Origin: Streptomyces sp. HM190
GTDB lineage: Bacteria; Actinomycetota; Actinomycetes; Streptomycetales; Streptomycetaceae
DNA: 64,000 nt
Reading direction: 5' to 3'
NCBI RefSeq assembly: GCF_009857135.1
Contig: NZ_CP047318.1
Coordinates: 7,688,001-7,752,000 of the forward strand
Shown here: piece after piece, positions 63,001 to 64,000 of the stretch
How positions within the stretch are numbered: the first letter of the stretch is position 1
How the letters are laid out: every line of letters starts with the position of its first letter
Notes under the pieces: generated by a model
Database searches by the model: none
Seen by the model: the letters and a program-made list of their open reading frames with translations, nothing else
Told to the model about the DNA's origin: nothing
Program-made: the position numbers and the translations under genes

Positions 63001-64000
63001 TACAGGGTCGCCGAGTTCACGCGGACCGCCCGGCTGAGCGCCGCCCGTATCGTGCACGACCGGCTGCGCAGACGCGCCGACCGGCTGCAGGGCAGCCCGC
63101 ACCACGCCGCAGCCGAGGAACTGCGGGACTGGGTCCAGGGGAGGCTGGCCGAGGTCTCCGGCGCTCCCCACCTCACGTCCCCGCCCCGGACCCTGCACTT
63201 CTTCTGGGTCGGCCGCCCCCTGTCTCCCGCCGCCGTGGACAACGTGCTCGCCTGGGCCGCGGCGGCCCGCGACCACGGCTGGACCGTGAACATGTGGACG
63301 GACACGACACCGGTCACCATGGCCGGCGACCGCGCCCCGAAGACGTCCCTGAGCACATGGACCCCGCAGACGGAACAGGCCCTGCGCGCCGCCGGCATCC
63401 GGTTCCGCTCGGTCCGCGACCTGCTCCCGCAGGACCGCGCCGGCGGTTCCCGGCTCACCGACCCGCGGATGCGCAAGCTCCGCACCATCTACGAGACGGC
63501 CCGCACGACGCCCACGGCCTTCCCGGTCGCATCGGACGTCACCCGGCTCGCCATCCAGCTGTCCGAGGGCGGCACCTACGCGGACGTGGACCTGGCTCCC
63601 GGCACGGTCGACCTCGTCTCCGGACCGAGCGGGACGGGCGGCCTCGACATCCCGCTCATCGGCCCCATGTTCCGCGACCAGCAGAGCTTCCGCGCCCAAC
63701 GCGAGGAGTTCGCCGAGCACCTGGGCGTGCACCCCGAGACGATGAGCACGGCGGACGTCGCCTCGTACGCCATGACCGAGGGACGTTTCGGCAACGCCCT
63801 GATCTCGGCGGTGCCGGGGGCGGTGTACTTCCGGCACGTCGTCGACGCCATCGACGACCGCATCCTCACCTGGACCGCCGAGGAACTGGCGGCGGGCGGC
63901 GCCTATCTGACGGGCCCGCTGACCTACACCAAGGGCGCCTTCGCGCTCAGCGCGGCCTACGGACTCGGACCGGTCGACGACGCGGAACTCGGGGCCGCCA
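57031..64000 (+). CDS. Giant multidomain candidate type VII toxin (3' end beyond window)
   Basis: The frame is open for at least 2,323 codons. Residues 1-340 are helical with hydrophobic stretches (WQIVAELIRLLIELTILAAT, SLLAMAFFGTPFSWSAFATT), like secretion N-domains of large actinobacterial effectors. After a Pro/Ala/Thr linker come module A (695-780), an OTU-like cysteine-protease region (905-1200; DGECF with Cys927, GNHYSAM with His1191), a region with VVLTFGERQTDL (1342-1475), module B resembling A (1495-1575), and a zinc-metallopeptidase region (1651-1940; HELVH 1818-1822, possible third ligand Glu1876 in DPYEYFAQ). From 2054 there is a glycosyltransferase like the catalytic domain of large clostridial toxins (LHFFWVGRPLS, FPVASDVTRLAIQLSEGGTY then DVD at 2185-2187). 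Targets and immunity gene are unknown. Confidence 0.85.
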   Translation, partial: MGDLRVSEAMNGVLIALIGTGFPQASETGALLSSRELAAFGRRMRELETDIAYSVAHVGDSLPGDAGRAYARAMSVLTGAEGGTNYLREYERSLRGVAAGHRDQSLNIQESKWQIVAELIRLLIELTILAATAWINPAAAGQAAAAKARSTTVFLTALDLFLRRTHLMPSLSEALEEAFQTLVVRLGLMAFNAPDMRPSGVDWRAVWQSAAFGAAAGWLSGPLRDLADRFNGLFTKNGNRELFKDLTGDVTSKSGRDLPGTTANAPQSFGQYLASSPRRVSEFVADGLTEAVPESLLAMAFFGTPFSWSAFATTFWTSAVSEQTTGLLGDGVTHGVGNVREAYDGARPETKDTAGAPGGPVPVASRGATSTTGTDPAGSALSAKGRSNPGTDVNRPDVFDRFGAPGVAAPTPATGTARGSVVPDAEGAAHVPRPTAGPGPRPVTESSVPGESAQSGSVELSGAPASSTRREETATLPSTPAAEPLPVPTTAPTPTTAPTPAAAPTPTPAGAAPVPTATPGGATPAPGGAPGAVPSPATTSVTATPTPGTPTPATSATATTPSPDGRQGGSPAVPEANRPAAGATVRTAGGPDGARTGDAPPPATGRPATTSSRAAGPASEGAQPGTGPGSGRPVTGTSSTGPATAGTAPARAAADEDVPPPAAGTPRSALSSAPPADRAEATASSGNTAETADGRPEWDSLREEVAAAWEQARPTPHDLSTAHNIVRTHQKLPPFDPAERPSFATLDPGHLAVYAVALDLTAHHDPDRAEALSRRLAQGRPRAERAYLPGGTGRARDERRPMGDGAASSSSQRPTRVQGPRDPRPAAAPRDTSAPSPSRPDPTETAAPPAPATSTDTASPDKPPTAPTPVGGDRNRRPQGARQRVDAAPRPSAGSALPGHAPREVLRTVTVDERAFEVLRVEPDGECFMTSTLAGAARQLPGSALGGMTVRELRKRVGDWLAGNDPRAVARRTELDEGPSALRILVDDLTLAQLEDLLGHTAPHPTPAQLARIDADLSRPQFVRELVRRIADPADRSVVGDFTAGMAAALLPDFTPDPALIRAQDRRRLVHDLRLASLRQEAARALATVTPRSQALYTTLIGPHRGLVRMFPLLQDMHALTPSAAAQHAVRNADMWTTPFYDQVPQLTALALDLNITPVQPAEGVDDLAFAHPLNPSAGQSLHVFYEGGNHYSAMNPVGGTPPVPSPAAAVGRPPTGARPTNARPTGSQPPTTRLTPRELAQLNALAAELRRHSASDDLIARLYDLSRPTVGMLAGMTPAARSHGSTATAPPSPAAGRGTPPESSGGVPAEPSPAVLEAAEAARSRRDQRGPATVHARPEPVVLTFGERQTDLGPDHRRELDVTVELLAEQALFNRATGHPLPVVEIDAPPALRARFALPGTRTRDTGAVREQAATQYLRTRLAEVLRDKQPEHRSHPVTADDLLVTTGRETPRTPPPSTGTGRAAPPAHTVRITVDPSPPLNRAQRKLNPDALHSAWDGLADAVNPRREAALPIALRLVQAHQRVAGFRPEAEPDFGDLPLAHRAVYAVAAAVVRRPRDITAAEDLARALAAHQPPPGTAARTATPGRGASPAGSRTGSGPAAPDPLPAPPPVSGGTTFVTSGPVHVAQASPAPLLAPPAPPVGGLRPLALPLARRTPAGLRADLLAMTAGERQRIARDHHVIEQLRTSQSAEEFARTAAVLLVDVAPGVDQPVSARQEAHRLLAALLKDPSTAARVLTGGARVTVIPKDVPLTRVEPFTALAGRGLSGGRVWEDVRGTSSRNPFEKHTAISEENLLGAVSSLPGSDYADGYSTAVHELVHMIHTHGLDDTDRRAIETSFHDRLARGAGAQWPDGPRLDRDGVPTDNYSSTDPYEYFAQLSNAYLGVNTGFDAATGRPRNNGHAWVRAHESTLRPLLERLYGTTPTLLDSGPANPVEATREENERYAAVASLFPEPPDDGLAPPPADTPVGDLVRFDGPLTDAQTRQVRYRVAEFTRTARLSAARIVHDRLRRRADRLQGSPHHAAAEELRDWVQGRLAEVSGAPHLTSPPRTLHFFWVGRPLSPAAVDNVLAWAAAARDHGWTVNMWTDTTPVTMAGDRAPKTSLSTWTPQTEQALRAAGIRFRSVRDLLPQDRAGGSRLTDPRMRKLRTIYETARTTPTAFPVASDVTRLAIQLSEGGTYADVDLAPGTVDLVSGPSGTGGLDIPLIGPMFRDQQSFRAQREEFAEHLGVHPETMSTADVASYAMTEGRFGNALISAVPGAVYFRHVVDAIDDRILTWTAEELAAGGAYLTGPLTYTKGAFALSAAYGLGPVDDAELGAA

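Noticed and set aside
55723..63837. Very long open frames on the minus strand opposite the DG-repeat and giant toxin genes
   Set aside because: They mirror the GC-rich third-position bias of the plus-strand genes, show no domain motifs and read as Arg/Gly/Val/Asp-rich low-complexity protein.

Overview
The window is very GC-rich, its genes are dense and mostly G/C at third codon positions, and it carries WXG100/EccB/EccC/EccD type VII secretion genes, AfsR-type BTAD/NB-ARC regulators, secreted GH62 and GH81 glycanases and a monomeric isocitrate dehydrogenase. Together these point to a Streptomyces (or close actinobacterial) chromosome. No phage, insertion sequence or CRISPR array was seen.

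Left third (1-28,800). The end of an NB-ARC/TPR protein is followed by tRNA-Pro(GGG) and a complete LpqY-SugABC-like trehalose importer (2207-6663). Next come a coiled-coil protein, a divergent pair made of an OhrR-type peroxide sensor and an alpha/beta hydrolase around a recognisable operator, then icd, an MscS channel and a UPF0104 remnant. An ABC exporter (14314) sits under a textbook SoxR box and is probably leaderless. It is followed by a coupled run of broken DUF1254 gene, HAD phosphatase, intact DUF1254 gene, GAP-family protein and a SulP transporter broken by one extra T. GH62 arabinofuranosidase and GH81 beta-1,3-glucanase genes, each with its own LacI-type palindrome, flank a DEAD-box RNA helicase gene.

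Middle (28,800-36,700, minus strand). A response regulator and sensor kinase lie upstream of a lipoprotein, membrane-fusion protein, MacB-type ATPase and permease set whose genes overlap at ATGA junctions. This looks like an envelope-stress or peptide-efflux module. It ends in debris: a truncated alcohol dehydrogenase, a 9-bp minisatellite and a DUF4386 protein.

Right half (37,000-64,000). This is a type VII (ESX-like) secretion island. Two BTAD/NB-ARC regulators flank a membrane-anchored ricin-B protein and precede a mycosin gene that carries a +1 shift in a C7 run. EccC is on the minus strand, and 864 bp holding repeated dyads separate it from eccD, eccB, two Esx-type genes, a small helical protein, an 878-aa DG-repeat protein, a YbaB-like protein and a small WXG-like protein. 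The last gene (57031 to beyond 64000) has 2,323 codons visible without a stop. It encodes an N-terminal secretion-type helical region followed by an OTU-like cysteine protease signature, an HELVH metallopeptidase signature and a large-clostridial-toxin-like glycosyltransferase with a DVD motif, separated by Pro/Ala-rich linkers and duplicated modules. I regard this multi-warhead candidate type VII toxin as the most interesting object in the window.

Several genes look broken. SulP and mycosin each differ from an intact reading frame by one base in a homopolymer and may be sequencing errors. DUF1254 copy 1, the alcohol dehydrogenase and the UPF0104 gene have lost whole segments.
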